A stretch of DNA of 24,577 nucleotides from SHLQ01 sp964562985 (GCA_964562985.1 CAZLWE010000052.1:1-24577), one strand, 5' to 3'; positions 7,227 to 15,752 are shown, numbered from the stretch's first letter. Notes: a model not told the origin generated them from the letters alone. Made by a program: numbers and translations.

Positions 7227-8261
7227 ATGGAGAAGCCGACGACTACGCGCGAGCGCAAGTTGCAGTTGGGCATGTTCGTCGTTGCCCTGTTGGCGCTAAG
7301 CGCGTTCGCGTTCTGGCCGGTCGGTGAGCCGACTCAAACCACGGCGGGTGAGCGGGTCGATCCACTCTCCGCGTACAACCCGGTGCTCGCCGGCGAGACG
7401 CTTCCGGCCGACTTCCGTCAGATTCTGCCTCGCGACGCCATTCGCCCGGTCTACGACCCGACATTCGCACCCGCCGACGAGGTCGGCTGGCCCGACAGCA
7501 CCGATGTGATCGGCGTCGAGATCAACGGCGAAGCCAAGGCCTACCCGGTCGATCATCTCAACGGACGAGAGTTGGTGGTCGACCAGCTTGGCGGCGAACC
7601 CATATTGGTCAGTTGGTGACCGTTGTGCGCAACGGCGATGGTCCATCGCCGCTCGGTAGGAGATGAAACGCTGATCTTTGGCGTCCACGGGGCGCTGCTC
7701 GGCAACGCCATGACCTGGTGGGACCACAGCACCGGCTCGATCTGGACTCAACCCACGGGCGAGGCGATTGCTGGCCCTCGCACCGGGGAACGGGTTGACC
7801 TCTTGCCATCTCAATTCACGTCGTGGCGAGCGTGGCGAGACGCGCACCCCGACACCCTCGCCCTCGACGTGCCAGCGGGCCCCTCATCATTCGACCTGAC
7901 CGACTTCTCCATCGTCGTCGACTTCACCGCAGACTCCGCGGCGTATGCCATCCCCGACCTCCGTCGGGTGGGCGTCGTCAACGACGTTGTTGCCGACGTG
8001 CCAATCGCCGTGGTGGTCGATCCGGCCGACCCGACTCGTTGGTCCGTGTACTCCCGAACGGTCGCCGGTGAGGTGCGAGAGTTCGACATCGTCGACGGCC
8101 TGCTCGTCGACCGAGATACCGGAACCCGCTTTACCCCCGCCCGCGGCATCGGCGTCGACGGCCCGCTCGCGGAGGAAATCCTCGACCAGGTCGCAGCGTT
8201 CACGTCGTTCCCCGATGACGTCGCCACCTTCTGGCCCGACGCCCGGGTGTGGACGCCATGA
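7227..8261 (+). CDS. DUF3179 protein with in-frame UGA (candidate selenoprotein, Sec131)
   Basis: A 344-residue protein when the TGA at 7617-7619 is read through. Residues 14-31 form one membrane segment (signal anchor), so the domain is probably extracytoplasmic. The DUF3179 core follows: VIGVEINGEAKAYPVDHLN, then EPILVSW-TGA-PLCATAMVHR, and LIFGVHGALLGNAMTWWD with TGSIWTQ. In this family the residue after S/T-W is Cys (W-C-P-L-C), so TGA replaces the first Cys of a CxxC pair and would give a U-x-x-C redox motif. The frame remains open and family-like for 213 codons after the TGA, with no other defect. A SECIS-like hairpin lies 13 nt downstream. The reaction catalysed by DUF3179 is unknown to me. 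The alternatives are a recent nonsense mutation or a sequencing error. Confidence 0.8.
7633..7651 (+). promoter_or_regulatory. Candidate bacterial SECIS hairpin for Sec131
   Basis: CGGCGAT (7633-7639) pairs perfectly with ATCGCCG (7645-7651), leaving the apical loop GGUCC (7640-7644); the closing G-C could add an eighth pair. The loop begins 20 nt after the UGA. Bacterial SECIS elements lie just downstream of UGA within the coding region and carry a G-U in the apical loop, as in E. coli fdhF (AGGUCU). This hairpin fits in position and loop sequence. I judged it by eye, not by a folding program. Confidence 0.7.
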
Positions 8262-8806
8262 CGCGCTTCCCGATCTTCCTTCGAATCGACCCTGGCACCT
8301 GGACCCGAGTCCAGGTCGAAACCCTCCAAAGCCGGATTCTCACCGTCCTGGCCGCCTTCGCCCTCGCCGCATGGAACCGTTTCGGCGCGCAAGGATTCCT
8401 CGGCCCTCGCGCCCCCATCCGCCTGCTTCTCACCGGCATTTGGGGCTGGATTATCTTGTCGGTTGTGGTGTGGTTCCTCGCCAGCCGAATCAACAAGGAC
8501 CTTCGCGCCGACCCGCTGTATGGCATCCAGCGAGCCGCCGTGTCGATGACCGTCACCCACTTCCCGGTCATCATCATCGGGTTCTACATGGCCACCTTCG
8601 GGGCCTTCATCCGCACACCCATTCCGGGATTCATCCTCCTGGCGGCAGCCGTCCTCGCGTGGATCCCGGCCCTCTACATCCGAGCGATGCAACACCTAAC
8701 CAGCGTCGACACCAAAACTGCGGCGCTGGCGATGATCGGCCCCTATGCGCTGTGGCTCGCCACGGTGGGCCGATACCTCTGGCAACAGGTCGGCCACCTG
8801 ATCTGA
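8258..8806 (+). CDS. Small polytopic membrane protein (Yip1-like)
   Basis: A 182-residue membrane protein. The ATG at 8258 overlaps the stop of the DUF3179 gene as ATGA, so translation is probably coupled; a GTG at 8249 is a less likely start. Four or five hydrophobic segments are visible: about 30-42, 57-77 (LLLTGIWGWIILSVVVWFLA), 96-115, 123-140 and 155-170. The layout resembles Yip1-domain proteins, but I see no diagnostic motif. Coupling suggests a link with the candidate selenoprotein, perhaps as a membrane partner, which is inference. Confidence 0.65.
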   Translation: MTRFPIFLRIDPGTWTRVQVETLQSRILTVLAAFALAAWNRFGAQGFLGPRAPIRLLLTGIWGWIILSVVVWFLASRINKDLRADPLYGIQRAAVSMTVTHFPVIIIGFYMATFGAFIRTPIPGFILLAAAVLAWIPALYIRAMQHLTSVDTKTAALAMIGPYALWLATVGRYLWQQVGHLI

Positions 8807-8844
8807 TATCCCATCTGATTGGGGCCACATCACGCCCGTCGCTC

Positions 8845-8857
8845 TACCCTGTAGGGA
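8845..8857 (+). promoter_or_regulatory. Leaderless promoter -10 box of the rhodanese-MoeB gene
   Basis: TACCCT (8845-8850) lies 6 nt before the ATG at 8857, so the expected +1 falls at the start codon. No Shine-Dalgarno sequence or convincing -35 box is visible. The same arrangement recurs before 10074 and 19749. Confidence 0.5.
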
Positions 8858-10020
8858 TGGCAACCTTCCAGGAGCTACTGGCCGAAGCAATGTCGGCGAT
8901 TGACGAGGTCGACGCCGCAGAGGCCGCCCGTCGCCATGCAAACGACGCGGTCCTCCTGGATGTACGCGAACCCGACGAAACGCAATCGGGCAGTGTCGCT
9001 GGAGCGTTACTGGTTCCGCGGGGCGTGCTCGAGCTCCAGATCGAACAAAAGGTCGCCGACCGCACCCAACCCGTCGTCATCATGTGCGCCGGAGGCACCC
9101 GCTCAGCACTGGCGGCGAAGACCATGCTCGACATGGGTTACACCGACGTCGTCTCGCTCGCTGGAGGCTTCAACGCCTGGAAAGACGCTGGCCTGTCGTG
9201 GGGCGAAGACGCGGGCCTCTCGATGGAACAGCGTGCCCGTTATGGACGCCACCTGAACCTGCCCGAAATCGGTGAAGCGGGCCAACAACAACTCCTCGAT
9301 TCCAAGGTCCTTCTCCTCGGTGCAGGAGGCCTCGGCTCACCCGCCGCCCTCTATCTCGCCGCAGCCGGTGTCGGCACGCTCGGCATCGTCGATATGGACG
9401 TCGTCGACGCCTCCAACCTGCAGCGACAGGTGATCCATAACCTCGATCGCCTCGGCGACAAAAAGGTCGACTCGGCAGCCGAGACCATCCGCCTGCTCAA
9501 CCCCGATGTCGAGGTCATCAAGCACGCGGTGCGTCTCGATGCATCGAACGTGATCGACCTGATCTTGGGCTATGACGTCATCGTCGACGGTGCCGACAAC
9601 TTCCCGGCCCGCTACGTGCTCAACGACGCATCCGTCAAGCTCGGTATCCCCGTGGTGCACGGCTCGATCTTCCGCTTCGAAGGTCAAGTAAGCGTCTTCG
9701 ACCCCAAGCGCGGACCTACCTACCGAGACATGCTTCCCGAACCGCCACCGCCCGAACTGGCCCCCAACTGCGCCGTCGCAGGAGTGCTCGGCGTGCTCCC
9801 CGGCATCGTCGGATCGATCCAGGCGATCGAGGCGATCAAGTTGCTGCTCGAACTCGGTGATCCCCTCATTGGCCGGCTCCTGGTCTTTGATGCTCTCGAT
9901 ATGGCCTTCTCGGAGTACGCGCTCGAAGCGCACGGCGAAAATCCGGTCACCTACGAACGGCGAGACGACATCGTCATCGCCGACCTCGAGGGCTTGTGCG
10001 CACCGGTGATGGCCGGGTAG
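8857..10020 (+). CDS. Rhodanese-MoeB/ThiF fusion, sulfur-carrier adenylyltransferase
   Basis: A 387-residue cytoplasmic protein that likely adenylates the C-terminal Gly-Gly of a small sulfur-carrier protein (MoaD/ThiS type) and then passes sulfur from its rhodanese domain. The N-terminal rhodanese domain (residues 1-115) has active Cys77 in CAGGTRS. The E1-like domain follows, with the ATP site LLGAGGLGSP at 154-163 and the conserved Cys in PNCAVAGVLGVLPG. The Cys pair that binds zinc in E. coli MoeB is missing: the segment reads GPTYRDMLPEPP where GPCYRC would stand. The domain order is the reverse of mycobacterial MoeZ. I reject the longer upstream frame because it overlaps the two preceding genes and lacks family similarity. 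Confidence 0.85.
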   Translation: MATFQELLAEAMSAIDEVDAAEAARRHANDAVLLDVREPDETQSGSVAGALLVPRGVLELQIEQKVADRTQPVVIMCAGGTRSALAAKTMLDMGYTDVVSLAGGFNAWKDAGLSWGEDAGLSMEQRARYGRHLNLPEIGEAGQQQLLDSKVLLLGAGGLGSPAALYLAAAGVGTLGIVDMDVVDASNLQRQVIHNLDRLGDKKVDSAAETIRLLNPDVEVIKHAVRLDASNVIDLILGYDVIVDGADNFPARYVLNDASVKLGIPVVHGSIFRFEGQVSVFDPKRGPTYRDMLPEPPPPELAPNCAVAGVLGVLPGIVGSIQAIEAIKLLLELGDPLIGRLLVFDALDMAFSEYALEAHGENPVTYERRDDIVIADLEGLCAPVMAG

Positions 10021-10060
10021 GGAATTGGCGATAAAGCCCGGTGCATTGGGGCTAGCTGGG

Positions 10061-10074
10061 TAGCCTCTGTGCCG
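10061..10074 (+). promoter_or_regulatory. Leaderless promoter -10 box of the rml operon
   Basis: TAGCCT (10061-10066) is followed by 7 nt and the GTG start at 10074. No ribosome site precedes the GTG. The -10 type and spacing match those before 8857 and 19749. Confidence 0.5.
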
Positions 10075-11174
10075 TGAAGGGACTCATTCTTTCTGGAGGT
10101 GCGGGAACTCGGCTTCGACCGATTACCCATACCTCAGCCAAACAACTCGTGCCGATCGCCAACAAGCCGATCCTCTTCTACGGGATCGAAGCGATGGTCG
10201 CGGCAGGAATCACCCAGATCGGGATCATCATCAGCCCACAGACCGGTGGCGATATCCAAGACGCGGTCGGTGACGGGTCATCATTCGGTGCCGCGATCAC
10301 ATGGCTCACTCAAGACGAACCAGCGGGCCTCGCCCATTGCGTATTGATCGCCCGAGAGTTTTTGGCCGACGACGACTTTGTTATGTACCTGGGCGACAAC
10401 ATGCTCGAACAAGACTTGGTCGGGTTCGTCGAGATGTTCAACCAACGTTCCAGCGCCCCCGAGTTGGGAAGCGCTGGCGCGCCTGCGGCGCAAATCTTGC
10501 TCGCCGAGGTCGAAGACCCGCGGGCCTTCGGTGTCGCCGATCTCGACGCCGACGGTGGGGTAGTGGCGCTCGTCGAGAAGCCCGAGAACCCGCCCTCGAA
10601 CCTCGCGCTCGTCGGCGTCTACCTGTTCGACCCCCGCATCCATGAGGCGGTCGCGACCATTGAGCCAAGCGACCGCGGAGAGCTCGAGATCACCGACGCG
10701 ATCCAGTGGCTCATCGATGCTGGCCATCCCGTCGCCCACGACACGCTCGTTGGCTGGTGGCTCGACACCGGCAAGAAAGATCCTCTACTCGAATGCAACC
10801 GGCTCGTGCTCGACACGATCGAACCTCTCATCGAGGGCGACGTCGACGACGCGTCGACAATTACCGGCCGCGTGCGCATCGAGGCGGGCGCCAAGATTGT
10901 GAATTCGACCGTTCGCGGTCCGGCGGTCATTGGACCCGGAGCTGTCGTCTCGGACTCATATATCGGGCCGTACTCATCTGTTGCCGCCGGTTGTGAAATC
11001 GAATCCGCCGAGCTCGACCATTCCGTGATCCTCGGTGCGTCACGTATCCGAAACGTCGCTCGCCTCACCGACTCGTTGATCGGATCGCATGTGGAGATCG
11101 ACCGAAGCTCGCACGTTCCGGCTGGTCTTCGACTCATGCTCGGTGATCATTCACGAGTCGAGTTGGAAGGGTAA
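10074..11174 (+). CDS. rmlA: Glucose-1-phosphate thymidylyltransferase, long form
   Basis: A 366-residue enzyme that makes dTDP-glucose from dTTP and glucose 1-phosphate, the first step of dTDP-L-rhamnose synthesis. The nucleotidyltransferase signature GGAGTRLRPIT lies at residues 8-18, with K23-type catalytic context (SAKQLVPIANKP) and the metal-binding LGDN near 105. From about 245 the chain continues into left-handed beta-helix hexapeptides (GAKIVNSTVRGPAVIGPGAV, IGPYSSVAAG), the long RmlA form also found in antibiotic sugar pathways. It starts with GTG behind a leaderless-type promoter and heads the operon; the next gene begins 2 nt after its stop. Confidence 0.9.
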   Translation: MKGLILSGGAGTRLRPITHTSAKQLVPIANKPILFYGIEAMVAAGITQIGIIISPQTGGDIQDAVGDGSSFGAAITWLTQDEPAGLAHCVLIAREFLADDDFVMYLGDNMLEQDLVGFVEMFNQRSSAPELGSAGAPAAQILLAEVEDPRAFGVADLDADGGVVALVEKPENPPSNLALVGVYLFDPRIHEAVATIEPSDRGELEITDAIQWLIDAGHPVAHDTLVGWWLDTGKKDPLLECNRLVLDTIEPLIEGDVDDASTITGRVRIEAGAKIVNSTVRGPAVIGPGAVVSDSYIGPYSSVAAGCEIESAELDHSVILGASRIRNVARLTDSLIGSHVEIDRSSHVPAGLRLMLGDHSRVELEG

Positions 11175-11176
11175 CC

Positions 11177-11743
11177 ATGGCAAACCTGATCAAATCCGAC
11201 GTCATCGACGGTGTCGTCATCGTCGAACCCACAATCCACAGCGACGATCGTGGCTATTTCATCGAGACCTATCGACGCGAGTGGTTTGGGTTGGGGCGCG
11301 AGATGATCCAGGGGAACCGTGGCAACCGTCTTGCGGGGGCTGTTGTAGGCCTGCATTACCACCTGCACCAGGCTGACTATTGGTACGTTCCCTCGGGTCA
11401 CGCACGAGTCGTGCTTCACGATCTTCGAGTTGGCTCCGCAACTGAGGGAGCCACGCTCACCATGGACATGGGCGAGGTTGACGGAGGCGAGAACAACCAT
11501 CTCGGCTTGTTTATCCCACCGGGTCTTGCGCACGGTTTTGCCTCGATCACCGACTGCGTCATCACGTATCTGGTCGACGGCTACTACAACCCGGCCGACG
11601 AACTCGGCGTTGCCTGGAACGATCCCGAGATCGCTGCGGACTGGGGCATTACCGACCCGATCGTGTCGGAGCGAGATGCGGCAAATCCCCTCCGCGCCGA
11701 TATCGATCCCGCCCGTACGCCGTACGCCTCGATTCGAACCTGA
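11177..11743 (+). CDS. rmlC: dTDP-4-dehydrorhamnose 3,5-epimerase-like cupin (RmlC family)
   Basis: A 188-residue cupin that in this pathway converts dTDP-4-keto-6-deoxyglucose to dTDP-4-keto-rhamnose. Seen are HSDDRGYFIETYR, GLHYHLHQADYWYVPSGHAR (the loop with the catalytic His), FIPPGLAHGFASI and YYNPADELGVAWNDPEI, which are the family blocks in order. In classical RmlC the first loop reads RGLHYQ, but here the Arg is Val (VVGLHYH). That could change substrate handling or epimerisation at C3 versus C5. GGAAGG (11164-11169), inside the end of rmlA, is the ribosome site. The full operon context supports the rhamnose role. Confidence 0.82.
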   Translation: MANLIKSDVIDGVVIVEPTIHSDDRGYFIETYRREWFGLGREMIQGNRGNRLAGAVVGLHYHLHQADYWYVPSGHARVVLHDLRVGSATEGATLTMDMGEVDGGENNHLGLFIPPGLAHGFASITDCVITYLVDGYYNPADELGVAWNDPEIAADWGITDPIVSERDAANPLRADIDPARTPYASIRT

Positions 11744-11754
11744 AAGTTGCGAGC

Positions 11755-12723
11755 ATGAAGCTATTTGTGACCGGAGCGGCCGGATTCATCGGTTCGAACT
11801 ACGTGCGCTGGCTTATGGCCAACACCGACGCCGAGATCACCGTGTTCGATGCGCTCACCTACGCAGGTGTCCGCGAGAACCTCTCCGAATTCGACGACTC
11901 GCCTCGATTTAGCTTTGTGCACGGCGACATCACCGACCGAGATGCTGTCGCGGCGGCGCTGCCGGGCCATAGCCATGTCGTGCACTTTGCGGCAGAATCC
12001 CACGTCGACCGGTCAATTCTTGGCCCCGACGCATTCATTGCCGCCAATGTTGGCGGTACGAACATCATGTGTGATGTTGCTCGACAAAACGATGTGGAAC
12101 GCTTTCTTCACATTTCGACCGACGAGGTATATGGATCGATCGACGAGGGCAGCTTCGTAGAAGGGGACCCCCTCGAACCCCGCTCGCCCTACTCGGCGTC
12201 GAAGGCCTCATCAGATCTTGTGGCGCTGGCTTACCGCGAAACCTACGGTCTGCCAGTTGTGATCACCCGCTCTGCCAACCAGTTCGGGCCGTACCAATTC
12301 CCCGAAAAGGTCATCCCGCTATTCGTCACGAACTTGGCCGACGGCCTCGAAGTGCCCCTCTACGGCGATGGTCTCAACATTCGAGACTGGACCTATGTGC
12401 TCGATAACTGCGCCGGGGTTCATCTGGTGCTCAACGAGGGCATCGAAGGCGAGATCTACAACATTGGTGCGGGGAACGAACTCACCAACAAAGAACTCAC
12501 CATGGCAATCCTGGATCGCTGTGGAGCTGACGAATCCTCGATTGAGTACGTCGAGGACCGTCTCGGCCACGACCGCCGCTACAGCATCGACACCTCCAAG
12601 ATCCGGGCACTCGGTTGGGCCCCGGAGAAGGACTTCGAAGCCGCGCTCGATGAAACCGTCGCCTGGTACCACGACCATCGTGCGTGGTGGGAGCCGCTCA
12701 AGGCACGGGTGAAGAACCGCTGA
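11755..12723 (+). CDS. rmlB: dTDP-glucose 4,6-dehydratase
   Basis: A 322-residue extended short-chain dehydrogenase that converts dTDP-glucose to dTDP-4-keto-6-deoxyglucose. The NAD site TGAAGFIGSNYVRW is at residues 6-19. The catalytic set includes STDEVYGS (Thr/Asp/Glu) and YSASK, with HFAAESHVDRS and RSANQFGPYQFPEK as further family marks. Its length fits the family. The stop overlaps the start of rmlD. Confidence 0.93.
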   Translation: MKLFVTGAAGFIGSNYVRWLMANTDAEITVFDALTYAGVRENLSEFDDSPRFSFVHGDITDRDAVAAALPGHSHVVHFAAESHVDRSILGPDAFIAANVGGTNIMCDVARQNDVERFLHISTDEVYGSIDEGSFVEGDPLEPRSPYSASKASSDLVALAYRETYGLPVVITRSANQFGPYQFPEKVIPLFVTNLADGLEVPLYGDGLNIRDWTYVLDNCAGVHLVLNEGIEGEIYNIGAGNELTNKELTMAILDRCGADESSIEYVEDRLGHDRRYSIDTSKIRALGWAPEKDFEAALDETVAWYHDHRAWWEPLKARVKNR

Positions 12724-13586
12724 TGATACGGGTGCTCCTCACCGGTGCGGCTGGCCAACTCGGTACCGACATCGTCGCCGCCGTCAGTCGACGCTCCGAC
12801 ATTGAACTGGTTCCAACCGACCAGGACACTCTCGACATTACCGATCTTCAAACCACCTGTTCCCGGGTGGCTGGTGTCGCGCCGCAGGTGATTATCCATG
12901 GCGCTGCCTACACCGCCGTTGACGACTGTGAATCGAACGGTGAGCTAGCCCACGCGGTGAACGCTGTGGGGACAGAGAATGTCGTCAAGGCTGCGATGGC
13001 TGCGGACAGCCGAGTGATCTACCTATCGACCGACTATGTCTTCGATGGCGGCAAGTCCGAGCCCTACACCGAGGCCGATATACCGAACCCCGCGTCGGTG
13101 TACGGCCGTACCAAGCTCGCAGGGGAGGTCGCCGTCAAGGCTATGGGCGAGGCGGGCCTGGTCGTGCGTACCTCATGGGTATGTGGGGCACATGGCTCGA
13201 ACATGGTCAAAACGATCCTTCGGGTAATGGGGAACCACGACACGCTAACTTTCGTCGACGATCAGATCGGCAAACCCACGTTCACCGCCGATCTCGCCGA
13301 CACGTTGCTCACCCTGGTCAGCCGCCAAGACAGCGGGATCATGCACGTGACCAACGAAGGAACCGTGTCCTGGTACGAATTCTGCCGCGAAGTGCTACTC
13401 GCCGCAGGAGAAGACCCACAACGGGTGCGCCCGTGTGCCACCCACGAGCTCCAACCACCTCGGCCTGCGCCGCGCCCGGCCAACTCCGTGCTTAAAAACA
13501 CACGTTTCGGTGACCTTGGATTGCCCTTGCTCCGTGACTTCCGAGAACCGCTGGCCGAGGTCATTGCCGACCTTGCAACCAATTGA
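12723..13586 (+). CDS. rmlD: dTDP-4-dehydrorhamnose reductase
   Basis: A 287-residue short-chain dehydrogenase that reduces dTDP-4-keto-rhamnose to dTDP-L-rhamnose, the last step. The NAD(P) site LTGAAGQLGTD is at the N-terminus, followed by HGAAYTAVDDCE, YLSTDYVFDGG and YGRTKLAGE with the catalytic Tyr and Lys. I chose the ATG at 12723, which overlaps the rmlB stop as TGATG; a frame opening at 12684 would run inside rmlB. It completes the pathway A-C-B-D on one operon. The product probably feeds cell-wall polysaccharide or glycolipid synthesis. Confidence 0.92.
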   Translation: MIRVLLTGAAGQLGTDIVAAVSRRSDIELVPTDQDTLDITDLQTTCSRVAGVAPQVIIHGAAYTAVDDCESNGELAHAVNAVGTENVVKAAMAADSRVIYLSTDYVFDGGKSEPYTEADIPNPASVYGRTKLAGEVAVKAMGEAGLVVRTSWVCGAHGSNMVKTILRVMGNHDTLTFVDDQIGKPTFTADLADTLLTLVSRQDSGIMHVTNEGTVSWYEFCREVLLAAGEDPQRVRPCATHELQPPRPAPRPANSVLKNTRFGDLGLPLLRDFREPLAEVIADLATN

Positions 13587-13615
13587 GGGTGAGTGAGGGT
13601 TCTTAACCTCCGGAT

Positions 13616-13644
13616 CTGACCTGGGCGGCAAGCTTCAGTACGGT
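13616..13644 (+). promoter_or_regulatory. Promoter of the SpoIID-domain gene
   Basis: A -35-like CTGACC (13616-13621) lies 17 bp before a -10-like TACGGT (13639-13644). The expected +1 near 13651 gives a short leader that contains the ribosome site GAAGGAGA (13661-13668). This gene therefore has a true leader, unlike its leaderless neighbours. Confidence 0.45.
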
Positions 13645-13679
13645 TGTGGGTGGGCTGGTCGAAGGAGAACATTCCAACG

Positions 13680-15752
13680 ATGAAGAAGTTGAGAGGTCTA
13701 CTCGCGGGCGCGGCAATTCTGTCGGTGCTCTCTACGACCGTTACGCCGGTCGCCGCGCAAGATGCGGCGGACCCCGATGCCGAGCTGGTGCTGTCGCTCG
13801 ACGGGCACGGTTGGGGTCATGGGCGAGGCATGGGCCAATTTGGCGCTCTCGGCTACGCCATCGACTTCGGGTGGAGCAGCGAACGAATCCTCGACCACTT
13901 CTATGGCGACACCACCGCGGGTGTCCAACCAAATTCACTTCTCACCGTTCGCATCGACGCGGCCAACGACGACCCGACGGTCGTGCAGGTCGACAGCGGC
14001 TCGGTAGTCCTCATCGACGACAACGATCGGGTTACCCATGTCAGCGATGGTCAAGCCATGCGGCTCACCGCTGTCGCAGGCGGATTCGTTCTCGCAGACG
14101 CACCTACGTGTGCTGGTCCCTTCGTCGACCGTCCCGGCGTGATCGACGCCGAGCAGCTTCGGATCAGCACCGTCGCCGGAGCGCCAAATGCTCCCGCCGC
14201 AGCCACTTCGGTCCCAGACGGAACCATCGTGCTCGGCGATTGGAATGGCGACGGCACCGACACTGTCGCCATCGTCGACGGAACCTCGTGGACGCTGTTC
14301 GATGGCGATCGAACCAACCCCGCCGCATCGGTTCGCACCACGTTCCAAATGCCTCAGGGCGTCGCTCTGTCCGGTGACTGGGACGGCGACGGCGTCGACA
14401 CCGCAGCGGTCTTCGACGACGGTACGTGGACGCTTGGAAACGGCGAAGCCAATGCGACCCGCCTGAGCTTCGGCGACCCCGGTGACATGCCCGTTGGAGG
14501 CGACTGGGATGGCGATGGAAACGACGACCTCGGCGTTTGGCGTGATCGCACCTGGTTCCTGTCGCCAGGCGCTGGTGCCCCCGTGGTGGACTTCCAGTTC
14601 GGTTTTGCGACCGATGAGGTGTTCGTCGGTGACTGGGATGGCGACGGCCTCGACGATGTTGGACTCGTCCGGCAGGGCGAGCTCATCCTCCGTCCTGGAC
14701 GTCAAGATCGGGGAACCGCGCTACCGCGCGTCTCCCTTCCGGCGTCTGGGGAGTTCGTCGTAGGCGACCTCGACGGTGACGGCATCGATGAACCTATTCT
14801 CGGTCTCGCTGCCGACATTGGCGTGGGCGAAACCGTTGAAGCCCCGCAGCAGGCCGATCTCACACCTCGTCTGGACCCGTTCTTGCCAATCGATGAGACT
14901 ATCCAGCGCTGCGTGTCGATCAGCGAACAGCGCTACTACCGCGGCGAGCTGCGGGCGGTACACAACGATGGCAACCAACGAACCGTCAACGCGGTGCCCG
15001 TCGAGGCTTACCTTCGTGCCGTCGTCCCACTCGAGATGCCCGCCAGCTGGGCGCTTCTCGGTGATGGCGCCGGCGAGAACGCGGTGCAATCGCAAGCGGT
15101 CTCGGCTCGTTCCTACGCCCTTGGGGAGAACCGTACGAGTTACGCCCGAACGTGTGACACGATCAGTTGCCAGGTATACGGCGGTCGTGCCGTGCGGCGA
15201 AGCGGCGTGTTGACCGAGAACGAACATCCGCTCTCAAACGCAGCGATCGACGCCACCACCGGCGTGGTCCGCATACGTGGCGATGCCGTTGCTCGAACCG
15301 AGTTCTCCAGCTCGACCGGTGGCTGGACCGCCGGTGGCGTGTTCCCTGCGGTCGAAGACCTCGGCGACGCTGTCGACCGGAACCCAAATCATGACTGGAA
15401 CGAAATCATCCCGGTGAGCGAAGTCGAAGCACGCTATGGCGGCCGTCAACTCGATCGTGCCTTCGTCTCCGAGCGAAACGGCCTCGGCGAAGACGGTGGC
15501 CGAGTTATCGAGGTAACTCTCGAATTTGGCGATGAGACGTTCTTCGTCGACGGCAATGATTTCCGACGTAGCTTTGGCCTTCTGTCAGATTGGTTCTCCG
15601 TCGATTTCTCCCGGGAAGCGCTAGAAGTCGAGGTTGCAGGCGACGTTGAAGAGAGTCAGCGACGCCGTGAGCGGGCACCGCTCGATAGCTGCATTTGTCC
15701 CGACCTCTGGCCTGGACCAGAAGCGATCGAGAGCATCGAGGTAACCCCGTAG
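13680..15752 (+). CDS. Exported SpoIID-domain protein with GDWDGDG repeat insert
   Basis: A 690-residue exported protein with a Sec signal peptide (residues 1-27, ending TPVAAQ). The ATG at 13680 is chosen because GAAGGAGA precedes it. SpoIID-type proteins act on peptidoglycan; B. subtilis SpoIID is a lytic transglycosylase. The segment VPVEAYLRAVVPLEMPASW followed by QSQAVSARSYAL holds the expected catalytic Glu region. The GWGHGRGMGQFGALGYA motif, usually near the C-terminus of SpoIID, here lies at about residues 42-58. Between the two, about 170-375, are five FG-GAP/VCBS-like repeats (GDWNGDGTD, GDWDGDGVD, GDWDGDGND, GDWDGDGLD, GDLDGDGID). The gene follows the rhamnose operon and ends 10 bp from a convergent gene. 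A role in cell-wall remodelling is inferred. Confidence 0.8.
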   Translation: MKKLRGLLAGAAILSVLSTTVTPVAAQDAADPDAELVLSLDGHGWGHGRGMGQFGALGYAIDFGWSSERILDHFYGDTTAGVQPNSLLTVRIDAANDDPTVVQVDSGSVVLIDDNDRVTHVSDGQAMRLTAVAGGFVLADAPTCAGPFVDRPGVIDAEQLRISTVAGAPNAPAAATSVPDGTIVLGDWNGDGTDTVAIVDGTSWTLFDGDRTNPAASVRTTFQMPQGVALSGDWDGDGVDTAAVFDDGTWTLGNGEANATRLSFGDPGDMPVGGDWDGDGNDDLGVWRDRTWFLSPGAGAPVVDFQFGFATDEVFVGDWDGDGLDDVGLVRQGELILRPGRQDRGTALPRVSLPASGEFVVGDLDGDGIDEPILGLAADIGVGETVEAPQQADLTPRLDPFLPIDETIQRCVSISEQRYYRGELRAVHNDGNQRTVNAVPVEAYLRAVVPLEMPASWALLGDGAGENAVQSQAVSARSYALGENRTSYARTCDTISCQVYGGRAVRRSGVLTENEHPLSNAAIDATTGVVRIRGDAVARTEFSSSTGGWTAGGVFPAVEDLGDAVDRNPNHDWNEIIPVSEVEARYGGRQLDRAFVSERNGLGEDGGRVIEVTLEFGDETFFVDGNDFRRSFGLLSDWFSVDFSREALEVEVAGDVEESQRRRERAPLDSCICPDLWPGPEAIESIEVTP

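Noticed and set aside
7157..7327. Small plus-strand ORF overlapping the start of the DUF3179 gene
   Set aside because: It runs in another frame over the signal-anchor region of a well-supported gene and has no ribosome site or similarity.
7617..7619. Treating the TGA as the end of a truncated pseudogene
   Set aside because: The frame continues family-like for 213 codons with no further lesion, the codon aligns with a Cys, and a SECIS-like hairpin follows. A nonsense mutation remains possible but fits less well.
7945..8856. Long upstream extension of the rhodanese-MoeB reading frame
   Set aside because: It overlaps the DUF3179 and membrane-protein genes in another frame, is rich in Pro/Arg/Ser shadow sequence, and shows no family similarity before the ATG at 8857.
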